Assembly: GCF_025909975.1 (NCBI RefSeq)
Contig: NZ_JAPCIO010000001.1
Coordinates: 412,920-476,919 of the forward strand
From: Flavobacterium lacisediminis
GTDB lineage: Bacteria > Bacteroidota > Bacteroidia > Flavobacteriales > Flavobacteriaceae
Direction of reading: 5' to 3'
Length of the DNA: 64,000 nucleotides
Below, one piece after another: positions 17,261 through 26,265 of this stretch (positions within the stretch are counted from its first letter, which is position 1; each line of letters opens with the position of its first letter). The notes beneath the pieces were generated by a model. That model did no database searches, was not told the origin of the DNA, and was given only the letters and a program-made list of their open reading frames with translations. The position numbers and the translations under genes are program-made.

Positions 17261-17296
17261 AAAAAGCTCTTTTAGGAAACTAAAAGAGCTTTTTTC
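17261..17296 (+). terminator. intrinsic terminator after gdhA
   Basis: AAAAAGCTCTTTTAG, loop GAAA, then CTAAAAGAGCTTTTTT: a 15-bp stem. Confidence 0.93.
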
Positions 17297-17337
17297 TTTT
17301 CTAAATATATCAAAACTAAAATTTATTACGTTTGTAG

Positions 17338-17345
17338 TATATTTG
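17338..17345 (+). promoter_or_regulatory. -7 element of the porZ-recO transcript
   Basis: TATATTTG, 15 bases upstream of the ATG at 17361. Confidence 0.55.
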
Positions 17346-17360
17346 TATTAAATACTTGCA

Positions 17361-19646
17361 ATGAAAAAGACAATTTCCATTTATATCTTTTTAATTACCC
17401 AAATTTTTTATGGGCAACAGACTAGTCAGTTATGGAAAGGATATTTTTCATACAATGAAATTGTTGATGTGGAATCAGCAACCGATGCTGTATATGCAGC
17501 TACTCAAAATGCGGTTTTTTCTAAAGCAATTGCCTTAAGTGATTTAAAAATTTTTAATTCTATTAACGGATTAAAACCAGAATCCATAACCACTATTCAT
17601 CATTCACCAACCACTAATAAAACTTTCGCAGGAAATACAAATGGGTTGTTGTTAATTATCAATTCAGATGGTTCAGTTTCCACAAAGGTTGATATTATTA
17701 ACGAAGTTCCTGTACCACCAAATAAAAAGAGAATCAACGATTTTTTTGAACACGAAGGCAAACTTTACATTGCCACAGATTATGGAATTTCCGTTATGGA
17801 TGTTGTAACTTCTGAATTCATTATAACTTATTTTATTGGAACAGCTGGTGAAGAAACAGAAGTGCTACAAACTACCGTACTAAACAATCAAATTTATGCG
17901 GTTACTAGAAGTTTTGGTATTAGAAAAGGAGATTTAGCAAATCCTAATTTATATGATTTTAGTCAATGGCAAACTTTTGATGCTGGCTTTTGGACAGGAA
18001 TTGTTACCTTTAATAATGAATTGGTAGCCATGAACTCTAATTATAGAACTTATAGATACAACGGTTCAGTGTTTCAGCAAGTTTTAAATCAAAACCAAGC
18101 CGGACTTAAAATCAAAACAAATGGAACAGAGTTAATAGTTACTACTCAAAATCATGTATTCGTTTTAAATCAAGCCTATAGTGTTTTAGTAGACATCACA
18201 CAAATTCCAGATTTTAATGTTGTTTTTAAAGCAGCAACAGTGGTTGGTGGAATAATTTATATAGGAACAGAAAAAGATGGTCTTTTTTCTACCTCTTTAA
18301 CAAATCCTACTGTTTTTGAAGCCATGTCACCTAACGGGCCTGTTAGAAATTATATTTTTAGAGTAAAAAAAGCACCTAATTATTTATGGGCGGTTTATGG
18401 CGATTATACGCGTCAATATAATCCGTATGCTTTAGATGAATTTGGAATTAGTAAGTATTCAAAAGATAATGGATGGGAATTAATTCCCTACGAAGATTTG
18501 TTTCAAGCCAAGTCTATTTGCGATATTATAATTCATCCGAACAATCCAAATCTGGTATATGCTACTTCTTATTTTTCGGGATTGCTTAAAATTGAAGGCG
18601 ATAACATTGAACTTTTTAACAATACAAATACAGGTCCAAATGGTTTGGAATCTTTAATTGTGCCAGGAAATCCAAGTTATGTTGATATTCGGATCAATAG
18701 TCCGGCTTTTGATAAAGAAGCAAATTTATGGGTATCCAATGCTTTTGTTGATAAAGCAATAAAGGTTTTGCGCGCTAATGGACAATGGCAATCCTACAAT
18801 CTTGCCGGTGTAGCACCAACAGTTGCTACGGGTAGATATGGTACGATGGCGATAGATAAAAATAAAACCAAATGGGTGCCATCTATTAACGATGGATTAA
18901 TTGCATTTAATGAAAATTACAATAACAAATTTATTGTAATTAATTCGACCAATGGGAATTTACCTGACAATGACGTTCGTTGTGTTGCTATTGACAATAG
19001 AAATCAATTATGGATAGGAACATTTGCAGGTTTGAGAACTGTTTCTGTTGATCGTTTTGTTTCTTCAGATGAGTTAACTACAAATGCGATTATCATTCAA
19101 GAAGGTGATTTAGCACAAGAATTGTTCTACCAACAAACTATTTTAGATATTGCTGTAGATGGTGCCAATAGAAAATGGGTTTCTATTGCTGATGGTGGGG
19201 TTTTCTTAGTGTCATCGGATGGTCAAGAAACGATTTATCGATTTACCAAAAACAATTCCCCTTTACCAAGTGATAACATCAACGATATTGAAATTGATGG
19301 TGTTTCAGGAGAAGTGTTTTTTGCTACTGACAAAGGAATGGTGTCTTTTTTAGGAACTTCAACCAAACCAAGTGATAGTTTAAGCGATGTTTTTGTATAT
19401 CCAAATCCGGTTCGACCAGAATTTTTGGGAACAGTAAAAATTAGTGGATTAACGGATAAAGCCAATATAAAAATCTCAGATATCGAAGGAAATTTAGTTT
19501 ATGAAACCACTTCATCAGGAGGAACTATCGAATGGGACACCAAAGCTTTCGGAAAACATAAAGTTGCATCGGGTGTTTATATGATTTTTGTAGCATCTGA
19601 AGACGCAACGGATTCAACAGTGAAGAAAGTTATGATTATTAGATAA
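17361..19646 (+). CDS. porZ: PorZ-like type IX secretion system protein (beta-propeller)
   Basis: 761 residues with a signal peptide (MKKTISIYIFLITQIFYGQQ). The body is built from two-component-regulator-type propeller blades (for example TATDYGISVMDV-like and LWIGTFAGLRTVSVD repeats; one reads KWVSIADGGVFLVSSDG), giving two tandem propellers. The last ~85 residues are a type IX C-terminal-signal-like domain (VYPNPVRPEFLGTVKISGL ... GVYMIFVASED ... KKVMIIR). This layout matches PorZ, part of the cell-surface attachment complex that modifies type IX cargo with A-LPS in Porphyromonas. It lies directly before recO, as I believe it does in other flavobacteria. A generic propeller cargo protein is the alternative. 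Confidence 0.82.
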   Translation: MKKTISIYIFLITQIFYGQQTSQLWKGYFSYNEIVDVESATDAVYAATQNAVFSKAIALSDLKIFNSINGLKPESITTIHHSPTTNKTFAGNTNGLLLIINSDGSVSTKVDIINEVPVPPNKKRINDFFEHEGKLYIATDYGISVMDVVTSEFIITYFIGTAGEETEVLQTTVLNNQIYAVTRSFGIRKGDLANPNLYDFSQWQTFDAGFWTGIVTFNNELVAMNSNYRTYRYNGSVFQQVLNQNQAGLKIKTNGTELIVTTQNHVFVLNQAYSVLVDITQIPDFNVVFKAATVVGGIIYIGTEKDGLFSTSLTNPTVFEAMSPNGPVRNYIFRVKKAPNYLWAVYGDYTRQYNPYALDEFGISKYSKDNGWELIPYEDLFQAKSICDIIIHPNNPNLVYATSYFSGLLKIEGDNIELFNNTNTGPNGLESLIVPGNPSYVDIRINSPAFDKEANLWVSNAFVDKAIKVLRANGQWQSYNLAGVAPTVATGRYGTMAIDKNKTKWVPSINDGLIAFNENYNNKFIVINSTNGNLPDNDVRCVAIDNRNQLWIGTFAGLRTVSVDRFVSSDELTTNAIIIQEGDLAQELFYQQTILDIAVDGANRKWVSIADGGVFLVSSDGQETIYRFTKNNSPLPSDNINDIEIDGVSGEVFFATDKGMVSFLGTSTKPSDSLSDVFVYPNPVRPEFLGTVKISGLTDKANIKISDIEGNLVYETTSSGGTIEWDTKAFGKHKVASGVYMIFVASEDATDSTVKKVMIIR

Positions 19647-19650
19647 TCCA

Positions 19651-20364
19651 ATGCTAGTCAAAACTAAAGCCATCGTACTTTCTTCCTTAAAGTTTCAAGA
19701 AAAAAGCTTGATTGTAAAGTGTTTCACACAATCCGATGGTTTAAAAAGTTATTTTGTACAAAGCGCTTATTCTAACAAAAAAGCCAATCAAAAAATCGCC
19801 TATTTTCAACCATTAACGATTATTGAAATCGAAGCTAATCACAAGAATAAAGGAACGCTCGAACATTTTAAAGAAATCCGATTAGCACACAGCTATTATT
19901 CCATAAGTACAGACATTGTTAAAAGTACGATTGTAATTTTTCTCTCCGAAATTTTACATCACGCCATCAAAGAAGAAGAGAAAAATCAAAATTTATTCTC
20001 GTTTTTGGAAACGGCGCTTCTTTGGTTGGATACGCACGATGAAATGGCAAATTTTCACCTCATTTTAATGATGGAAGTTACTAAATACTTAGGTTTTTAT
20101 CCCGATGTAACCGAAATAGATTTTCCTTTTTTTGATACTAAAGAAGGTTATTTTACGCCTTTTCAAAGTGTAAATTCGTTAACCGAACACGAAACGCATT
20201 TGTTCAAAAAATTATTAGACTTAAAATTTGATGCTGACCAAAAAGTATTTGCCGGTATTGAACGTCAAATTTTACTAAAAATCCTCTTAGATTTCTACAC
20301 CTTACATCTTGATGGCTTCAAAAAACCAAAATCGTTAGAAGTTTTAAAAGAAGTTTTTTCCTAA
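19651..20364 (+). CDS. recO: DNA repair protein RecO
   Basis: 237 residues. The N-terminal OB-fold starts MLVKTKAIVLSSLKFQEKSLIVKCFTQSDG, the RecO hallmark. The middle part is helical and includes a stretch NFHLILMMEVTKYLGFYPD. RecO helps RecF and RecR load RecA on single-stranded DNA. The zinc cysteines of some RecO proteins are absent, as is common in this phylum. It starts 4 bases after the porZ stop, so they are co-transcribed. Confidence 0.93.
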   Translation: MLVKTKAIVLSSLKFQEKSLIVKCFTQSDGLKSYFVQSAYSNKKANQKIAYFQPLTIIEIEANHKNKGTLEHFKEIRLAHSYYSISTDIVKSTIVIFLSEILHHAIKEEEKNQNLFSFLETALLWLDTHDEMANFHLILMMEVTKYLGFYPDVTEIDFPFFDTKEGYFTPFQSVNSLTEHETHLFKKLLDLKFDADQKVFAGIERQILLKILLDFYTLHLDGFKKPKSLEVLKEVFS

Positions 20365-20365
20365 G

Positions 20366-20403
20366 TCTTAACTTTTACCTTTTACCTTTTGCCTTTTACC
20401 TTT
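20366..20403 (+). repeat. CTTTTAC word-type repeat upstream of ileS
   Basis: The recO-ileS spacer has CTTTTAC three times and CTTTTGC once in a row with little between them. It is a pure pyrimidine-biased near-tandem repeat that ends just upstream of the possible -7 element TACTTTCG (20411-20418). Confidence 0.65.
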
Positions 20404-20443
20404 AAATCATTACTTTCGCAAATTGATTTAAGAAAGCGACAAA

Positions 20444-23400
20444 ATGAGCACAAAATTTACTGAATACAAAGGACTTGACTTGCCAACAGTAGCATCAGAA
20501 GTTCTTGATTTTTGGAAAAAAAACCACATCTTTGAACAATCGGTTACTTCTCGTGAAGGAGCTACACCTTACGTGTTTTTTGAAGGACCACCATCAGCAA
20601 ATGGTTTGCCTGGAATTCACCACGTAATGGCACGTGCTATTAAAGATATTTTTTGTCGTTATAAAACTCAAAAAGGCTACCAAGTTAAGCGTAAAGCAGG
20701 TTGGGACACACACGGTTTACCTGTAGAATTAGGTACCGAAAAAGAATTAGGCATCACCAAAGAAGACATCGGAAAAACCATTTCGGTAACCGAATACAAC
20801 GAAGCGTGTAAAAGAACCGTTATGCGTTACACCGACGTATGGAACGACCTTACCGAAAAAATGGGCTATTGGGTAGATATGGAAGATCCGTATGTGACTT
20901 ACAAATCCAAATATATGGAAACTGTTTGGTGGTTGCTAAAACAAATTTACAACAAAGATTTACTATACAAAGGTTACACCATCCAGCCTTATTCTCCAAA
21001 AGCGGGAACAGGTTTGTCTTCGCACGAAGTGAATCAGCCAGGTTCATATCGTGATGTTACGGATACAACGATTGTAGCTCAATTCAAAGCAAAAGAGGAA
21101 ACCTTACCAAGCTTTTTACAAGGTTTTGGAACCATTCATTTCTTAGCTTGGACGACAACTCCTTGGACGTTGCCATCAAATACAGCATTGACTGTTGGCC
21201 CAAAAATCGATTATGTTTTAGTGAAAACATTCAATCAATATACTTTTGAAGCAGTAAATGTGGTTTTGGCGAAGAACTTAGTCGGAAAACAATTCGGCGG
21301 AAAGTATTTTGTGGCGGAATCAGAAGCAGATTTTGCCAATTATAAATCAGATGATAAAAAGATTCCATACCAAATTTTAGTTGAAGCAAAAGGTGCTGAT
21401 TTAGTAGGAATTCGTTACGAACAATTAATACCATTAGCATTACCGTATCAAAACCCAGAAAATGCGTTTAGAGTAATTTCAGGGGATTTCGTAACTACAG
21501 AAGACGGAACAGGAATTGTTCATACTGCACCAACTTTCGGAGCAGATGACGCTAAAGTTGCCAAAGAAGCAACTCCAGAAGTACCGCCAATGTTGGTTTT
21601 AGATGAAAACGGAAATCCGGTACCATTGGTAGACTTACAAGGAAGATTTATCCAAGGTTTAGGGGATTTTTCAGGTAAATACGTTAAAAACGAATATTAC
21701 AACGATGGTGAAGCGCCAGAACGTTCAGCTGACGTAGAAATCGCTATCCAATTAAAAGAAGAAAATAAAGCCTTTAAGGTTGAAAAATACGTACACAGTT
21801 ACCCACATTGTTGGAGAACGGACAAACCAATTTTATACTATCCATTAGATTCTTGGTTTATCAAAGTAACTGAAATCAAAGATAGAATGTTCGATTTAAA
21901 CGAAACTATCAACTGGAAGCCAAAAGCTACAGGAGAAGGTCGTTTCGGGAATTGGTTGAAAAACGCGAATGATTGGAACTTATCACGTTCAAGATATTGG
22001 GGAATTCCTCTACCAATTTGGAGAAGTGAAGATGGAACCGAAGAAATGTTAGTTGGTTCAGTTGAAGAATTGTACAACGAAATCGAAAAAGCAATCGCAG
22101 CAGGTTTCCAAACAGAAAATCCATACAAAGGATTCAAAATTGGCGACATGAGCGAAGCCAACTACGATTTGGTGGATTTACATAAAAATGTAGTAGACGG
22201 AATTGTTTTAGTTTCTCCATCTGGAAAACCAATGAAACGCGAAACCGATTTAATTGACGTTTGGTTCGATTCAGGCGCGATGCCTTATGCACAATGGCAT
22301 TATCCATTTGAAAATAAAGAATTAATCGATGAAAATAAAGCTTTCCCAGCTGATTTTATTGCGGAAGGAGTCGATCAAACACGTGGTTGGTTTTATACAT
22401 TACACGCGATTGGAACTTTAGTTTTCGATAAAATCGCTTATAAAAACGTAGTTTCAAACGGATTAGTTTTGGACAAAAACGGACAGAAAATGTCGAAACG
22501 TTTAGGAAATGCGGTGGATCCATTTACTACTTTGGCAGAATACGGTCCAGATGCTACTCGTTGGTACATGATTTCGAATGCAAATCCTTGGGACAACTTA
22601 AAATTTGATATCGAAGGTGTGGCTGAGGTTCGTAGAAAATTCTTTGGAACGTTATATAATACGTATTCGTTCTTCTCGTTATATGCTAATATTGATGGAT
22701 TTACTTATTCTGAAGCGGAAGTTCCATTAGAAGAAAGACCAGAAATTGACCGTTGGATTTTATCCGAATTACATACTTTAATTCAAGTAGTGGATGAAGC
22801 GTATGCAGATTACGAACCAACTAAAGCAGCAAGAGCTATTTCTGATTTTGTTCAGGAAAACCTAAGCAACTGGTACGTTCGTTTGTGTAGAAGAAGATTC
22901 TGGAAAGGCGAATATGCGCAAGATAAAATTGCGGCTTATCAAACGCTTTATACGTGTTTGGTAACGGTTGCGAAGCTTTCAGCTCCAATTGCTCCGTTCT
23001 TTATGGACAAACTTTACAGAGATTTAACACAAGCTACAGGTTCTGAGTCATTTGAAAGTGTACATTTGGCGAAATTCCCAGTTTCGGTTGAAAACTTTGT
23101 TGATAAGTCGTTAGAGAGCAAAATGATGAAAGCACAAACGGTTTCTTCACTAGTTTTATCGCTTCGTAAGAAGGAAATGATCAAAGTGCGTCAACCGTTG
23201 CAAAAGGTAATGATTCCAGTACTTGACGACAATCAGCGTGCTGAAATTGAGGCAGTTTCTGACTTAATTATGGCTGAGGTAAACGTGAAAGAAATTGAAT
23301 TATTAGACGATGCTTCTGGTGTTTTAGTGAAGCAAATTAAGCCTAATTTCAAAACATTGGGACCACGTTTTGGTAAGGATATGGGATTGATTTCCAAAGA

Positions 23401-23845
23401 GATACAGAATTTTGGACAGGAAGAAATTGCTAAATTAGAGCGTGATGGGGAGCTGGTTATGGATATTTCAGGAAAAAGTATAACTTTATCACTAGAAGAT
23501 GTTGAGATTTCTTCACAAGATATCCCGGGTTGGTTAGTAGCCAATTCAAACGGAATTACGGTAGCGTTAGACATTACGATTTCCGATGAATTAAGAAAAG
23601 AAGGTATCGCGAGAGAATTGATTAACAGAATCCAAAATATCAGAAAAGACTCTGGTTTTGAAGTAACTGACAAGATTACCGTTAAAATGGAAAAAAATGC
23701 TCAAGTTGAGGAAGCCGTTTTAGCTAATGAATCGTATATTAAGTCAGAAACCTTAACCGAATCGTTAATTTTTGTGGAAAACCTTGAAAATGGTACGGAA
23801 ATTGAGTTTGATGATATAAAAACAAGTATATTAATTTCAAAATAA
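20444..23845 (+). CDS. ileS: isoleucyl-tRNA synthetase, type 2 (GIHH active-site variant)
   Basis: 1133 residues. Class I synthetase core: EGPPSANGLPGIHHVMAR at about 47-64 and KMSKR at 682-686, with the CP1 editing domain between (GIVHTAPTFGADDAKVA) and anticodon-binding and C-terminal domains after. The usual HIGH signature is replaced by G57-I-H-H60: first and third positions exchanged. KMSKR instead of KMSKS and the long C-terminus without a cysteine zinc knuckle point to the eukaryote-like IleRS2 branch. That branch is known for weak mupirocin binding, and a subset with this swapped motif has been reported as hyper-resistant. It is the only ileS seen here. A TACTTTCG promoter element may drive it. 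Confidence 0.95.
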   Translation: MSTKFTEYKGLDLPTVASEVLDFWKKNHIFEQSVTSREGATPYVFFEGPPSANGLPGIHHVMARAIKDIFCRYKTQKGYQVKRKAGWDTHGLPVELGTEKELGITKEDIGKTISVTEYNEACKRTVMRYTDVWNDLTEKMGYWVDMEDPYVTYKSKYMETVWWLLKQIYNKDLLYKGYTIQPYSPKAGTGLSSHEVNQPGSYRDVTDTTIVAQFKAKEETLPSFLQGFGTIHFLAWTTTPWTLPSNTALTVGPKIDYVLVKTFNQYTFEAVNVVLAKNLVGKQFGGKYFVAESEADFANYKSDDKKIPYQILVEAKGADLVGIRYEQLIPLALPYQNPENAFRVISGDFVTTEDGTGIVHTAPTFGADDAKVAKEATPEVPPMLVLDENGNPVPLVDLQGRFIQGLGDFSGKYVKNEYYNDGEAPERSADVEIAIQLKEENKAFKVEKYVHSYPHCWRTDKPILYYPLDSWFIKVTEIKDRMFDLNETINWKPKATGEGRFGNWLKNANDWNLSRSRYWGIPLPIWRSEDGTEEMLVGSVEELYNEIEKAIAAGFQTENPYKGFKIGDMSEANYDLVDLHKNVVDGIVLVSPSGKPMKRETDLIDVWFDSGAMPYAQWHYPFENKELIDENKAFPADFIAEGVDQTRGWFYTLHAIGTLVFDKIAYKNVVSNGLVLDKNGQKMSKRLGNAVDPFTTLAEYGPDATRWYMISNANPWDNLKFDIEGVAEVRRKFFGTLYNTYSFFSLYANIDGFTYSEAEVPLEERPEIDRWILSELHTLIQVVDEAYADYEPTKAARAISDFVQENLSNWYVRLCRRRFWKGEYAQDKIAAYQTLYTCLVTVAKLSAPIAPFFMDKLYRDLTQATGSESFESVHLAKFPVSVENFVDKSLESKMMKAQTVSSLVLSLRKKEMIKVRQPLQKVMIPVLDDNQRAEIEAVSDLIMAEVNVKEIELLDDASGVLVKQIKPNFKTLGPRFGKDMGLISKEIQNFGQEEIAKLERDGELVMDISGKSITLSLEDVEISSQDIPGWLVANSNGITVALDITISDELRKEGIARELINRIQNIRKDSGFEVTDKITVKMEKNAQVEEAVLANESYIKSETLTESLIFVENLENGTEIEFDDIKTSILISK

Positions 23846-23895
23846 GAACCGAAAGGTTTTTAATCGACGTATAACTATAAAAAAATATTGAAATT

Positions 23896-24276
23896 ATGGT
23901 AGAGGAGCAAATTAGATATTCAGACGCTGATTTGGCTGAATTCAAAGCGTTAATTCAAGCGAAATTAGAAAAGGCTAAAGGTGATTTAGAGCTTATTAAG
24001 AGTGCTTACATGAATGACTTAAATAACGGAACTGATGATACATCGCCAACGTTTAAAGCATTTGAAGAAGGTAGTGAAACAATGAGTAAAGAAGCCAATT
24101 CACAACTAGCTATTCGTCAAGAAAAATTTATTAGAGATTTAAAAAATGCCTTAATTCGTATCGAAAACAAAACCTATGGTTTGTGTAAAGTTACAGGCAA
24201 ATTAATAAGTAAAGAGCGTTTAAAAATCGTTCCTCATGCAACTATGAGTATCGAAGCAAAAAACTTGCAACGTTAA
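23896..24276 (+). CDS. DksA/TraR-family protein lacking most zinc cysteines
   Basis: 126 residues. A long N-terminal helical hairpin (about 10-85) leads to the C-terminal DksA block, YGLCKVTGKLISKERLKIVPHATMSI. In DksA this block holds a C4 zinc finger. Here only one cysteine remains (Cys95 in GLC); the others are T, S and A. The fold-defining KTYG, ERL and P.AT positions are kept, so it still looks like a functional DksA-type secondary-channel protein held together without zinc. It sits between ileS and lspA on the same strand, 50 bases after ileS, and ends at a terminator. Confidence 0.85.
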   Translation: MVEEQIRYSDADLAEFKALIQAKLEKAKGDLELIKSAYMNDLNNGTDDTSPTFKAFEEGSETMSKEANSQLAIRQEKFIRDLKNALIRIENKTYGLCKVTGKLISKERLKIVPHATMSIEAKNLQR

Positions 24277-24296
24277 TCTTTTTACAAAATTATACT

Positions 24297-24321
24297 AACG
24301 CTCCGTTTGGGGCGTTTTTTA
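24297..24321 (+). terminator. intrinsic terminator after the dksA-like gene
   Basis: AACGCTCC, loop GTTT, then GGGGCGTTTTTT: an 8-bp stem with one G-U pair and a T-run. Confidence 0.85.
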
Positions 24322-24335
24322 TTTAATAAAAACAC

Positions 24336-24343
24336 TATTTTTG
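24336..24343 (+). promoter_or_regulatory. -7 element of lspA
   Basis: TATTTTTG, 14 bases before the ATG at 24358, just after the terminator. It shows that the longer frame from 24307 is not the real start. Confidence 0.7.
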
Positions 24344-24357
24344 CAAAAAAATTGAAC

Positions 24358-24984
24358 ATGTCGTTAAAGAAAGCCTATTTATTAATCATTGCTATTTTAT
24401 TAATTGATCAGATTTCAAAAATCTATATCAAGACGCATTTTTTTATTGGAGAATCCATAAAAGTAATGGGTTTAGAATGGTTTCAAATTCATTTTATAGA
24501 GAATGAAGGCATGGCTTGGGGTGCTGAAATTCCGGGCGAACATGGGAAATTAATCTTAACCTTATTCCGTATCGTAGCCGTAGGAGGAATTGCTTGGTGG
24601 TTGTGGGATTCAGTAAGAAAAAAAGCATCAAATTATTTAATCGTAGCTATTGCTTTGATTTTTACTGGCGCTTTAGGAAACATTATCGATTCGGTTTTTT
24701 ATGGTGTCATTTTTAACGATAGTTATCATCAAGTAGCAACAGCTTTTTCCGACCAACCATACGGTACTTGGTTTCACGGTGAAGTAGTAGATATGTTCTA
24801 TTTTCCAATGTGGGAAGGAAACTTACCTTCTTGGTTACCAATTTGGGGTGGCAAACACTTTACTTTTTTCAACGCCATTTTTAATGTAGCTGATGTGGCA
24901 ATTTCAACTGGTGTTGGGATTTTGATTGTATTTAATAAAAGAGCGTTTGCTCATGCGGATAAAGAGGAAGTTTCGGCTGAGTAA
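24358..24984 (+). CDS. lspA: lipoprotein signal peptidase
   Basis: 208 residues from the ATG at 24358. LspA cleaves prolipoprotein signal peptides in the inner membrane. Four hydrophobic helices are seen. The catalytic aspartates lie in ALIFTGALGNIIDSVFYG and AIFNVADVAISTGVG, with FIENEGMAWG near residue 52. It is longer than the ~165-residue E. coli enzyme because of a ~45-residue periplasmic insertion between the two aspartate motifs (NDSYHQVATAFSDQPYGTWF...), usual for this phylum. Confidence 0.95.
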   Translation: MSLKKAYLLIIAILLIDQISKIYIKTHFFIGESIKVMGLEWFQIHFIENEGMAWGAEIPGEHGKLILTLFRIVAVGGIAWWLWDSVRKKASNYLIVAIALIFTGALGNIIDSVFYGVIFNDSYHQVATAFSDQPYGTWFHGEVVDMFYFPMWEGNLPSWLPIWGGKHFTFFNAIFNVADVAISTGVGILIVFNKRAFAHADKEEVSAE

Positions 24985-25036
24985 TAAATTCAAAATGAAA
25001 TAATATGGTTTGTTAGTATAAAGCAACCTTAAAAAT

Positions 25037-25090
25037 TACCACTTATTACTTTGTTTGTACCACTTATTACATTGTTGTTGTAAGTGGTGT
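25037..25090 (+). promoter_or_regulatory. 21-bp-phased direct repeat with an inverted half-site
   Basis: TACCACTTATTAC occurs at 25037-25049 and again at 25058-25070, exactly 21 bp apart, both followed by TTGTT within 7 bases. An inverted half-site, GTAAGTGGT, is at 25080-25088. Two-turn spacing of direct repeats is the layout used by LytTR-type and similar response regulators. The site ends about 45 bases before the ATG of the first small secreted gene. The regulator is not known. Confidence 0.55.
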
Positions 25091-25134
25091 GAAATTTTTA
25101 TAATTATGTTAGATTAATTATAAAATTTTTAATC

Positions 25135-25446
25135 ATGAAAAAAGCATTTTTATCACTAGTATTTATGCTAGTAGGAAGCTTTACTTTTGCTTCAAATGTA
25201 ACTATTAATACCAAAACAAAACTAGAGAAAACGGAGCAAATTACTGCTAAGATTGAAAAATCAACTTCAGTTATATTAGAGGATGGAGTTGTTCTGCATT
25301 CTTGTACTTATGCAATGTATTCTAACGGTGAATTTCTTGGTTATTGGACAGTGAGTGGTATGCCAGACAATGTTCCTTGTGGAAGTAGTTCAGCAATGCA
25401 TTATGCTATAGGAAGCTATAATGCTTATCATGAAATGTTTCCTTAA
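25135..25446 (+). CDS. small secreted two-cysteine protein, copy 1 of the GLPGLI module
   Basis: 103 residues with a signal peptide (MKKAFLSLVFMLVGSFTFA), then a lysine/threonine-rich spacer and a compact C-terminal part with two cysteines: VLHSCTYAMYS...LGYWTVSGMPDNVPCGSSSAMHYA. The protein encoded at 26348 shares the pattern C-x-Y-x-x-Y...LGY...DN-x-x-CGS-x-x-A, so they are paralogues. No known family is recognised. The two cysteines probably form a disulfide in the periplasm or outside. It is followed by a GLPGLI gene 13 bases after its stop. Confidence 0.7.
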   Translation: MKKAFLSLVFMLVGSFTFASNVTINTKTKLEKTEQITAKIEKSTSVILEDGVVLHSCTYAMYSNGEFLGYWTVSGMPDNVPCGSSSAMHYAIGSYNAYHEMFP

Positions 25447-25459
25447 ATAATTGATTGAC

Positions 25460-26260
25460 ATGAAAAGTGTAATTTTTTTTTGTTTTCTATTTGTTTCTTT
25501 TTTTTGTTTTTCTCAAGATAATAGTTTAAAAGTTGAATATTATGAAACTGTTCAACAGAATAGTGAAATTATTATTAAAAAGTCTGGAAAATTATATTTT
25601 TCTAAGGATTATACGTTTTATAAATCTGAATTTATTAAAACTGAAAGTAATGGAAGTCAAAAAAAATCAGATGTTATTAATATCAATAATGGTAAAAATA
25701 AAGATTTTTCAGAAATATTAATAAATAATAAAAATAAAACACTTGTTGAAAGATTATATGAAAATCTTTTTTTGAAAAATTATTATTCAGTTAATGAGGC
25801 TAAACCACAAATGAAATGGATAATTTTAAATGAACAAAAAAAAATAAGTAATTATAATTGTAAAAAAGCAAAAACTACTTTTAGAGGAAGAACTTATGAA
25901 GTTTGGTTTACTGAGAAAATACCTGTTTCTTCAGGTCCTTGGAAGTTTTCAGGATTGCCAGGATTGATTTTGTCTGTTGAAGATGTTGAGGGTGTTTATA
26001 AATGGGAAGTAAAAAGTATTCAATATCCTTTCAAAGGGAAAGAAATTGATTTTAATACAATTATTAAAGATAATCCTAAGTTTAAAAAAATTTCATACAA
26101 AGATTTTGATAAGAAACGAATTGATGCTATTAAGGCTAAAATAGAACTTATTAAATCAAGAAGTGCTAATCGTGATGGAATGAAATTTAGTTATGAATAT
26201 TCAACTTTTTTAGAAAAGGAGCCGGTAAACGAATGGAGGGCACAACAAGATTTTAAATAA
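25460..26260 (+). CDS. GLPGLI family protein, copy 1
   Basis: 266 residues from the ATG at 25460; an upstream TTG at 25451 is less likely. The signal peptide is MKSVIFFCFLFVSFFCFSQ. The family-naming motif is present as KFSGLPGLILSVEDVEG near residue 170. It is preceded by AKTTFRGRTYEVWFTEKIPVSSGPW and followed by a helical, lysine-rich tail ending EKEPVNEWRAQQDFK. GLPGLI proteins are secreted or periplasmic, nearly restricted to Bacteroidota, and have no assigned function. They often sit beside TonB-type receptors, as here. Confidence 0.85.
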   Translation: MKSVIFFCFLFVSFFCFSQDNSLKVEYYETVQQNSEIIIKKSGKLYFSKDYTFYKSEFIKTESNGSQKKSDVININNGKNKDFSEILINNKNKTLVERLYENLFLKNYYSVNEAKPQMKWIILNEQKKISNYNCKKAKTTFRGRTYEVWFTEKIPVSSGPWKFSGLPGLILSVEDVEGVYKWEVKSIQYPFKGKEIDFNTIIKDNPKFKKISYKDFDKKRIDAIKAKIELIKSRSANRDGMKFSYEYSTFLEKEPVNEWRAQQDFK

Positions 26261-26265
26261 GAATC

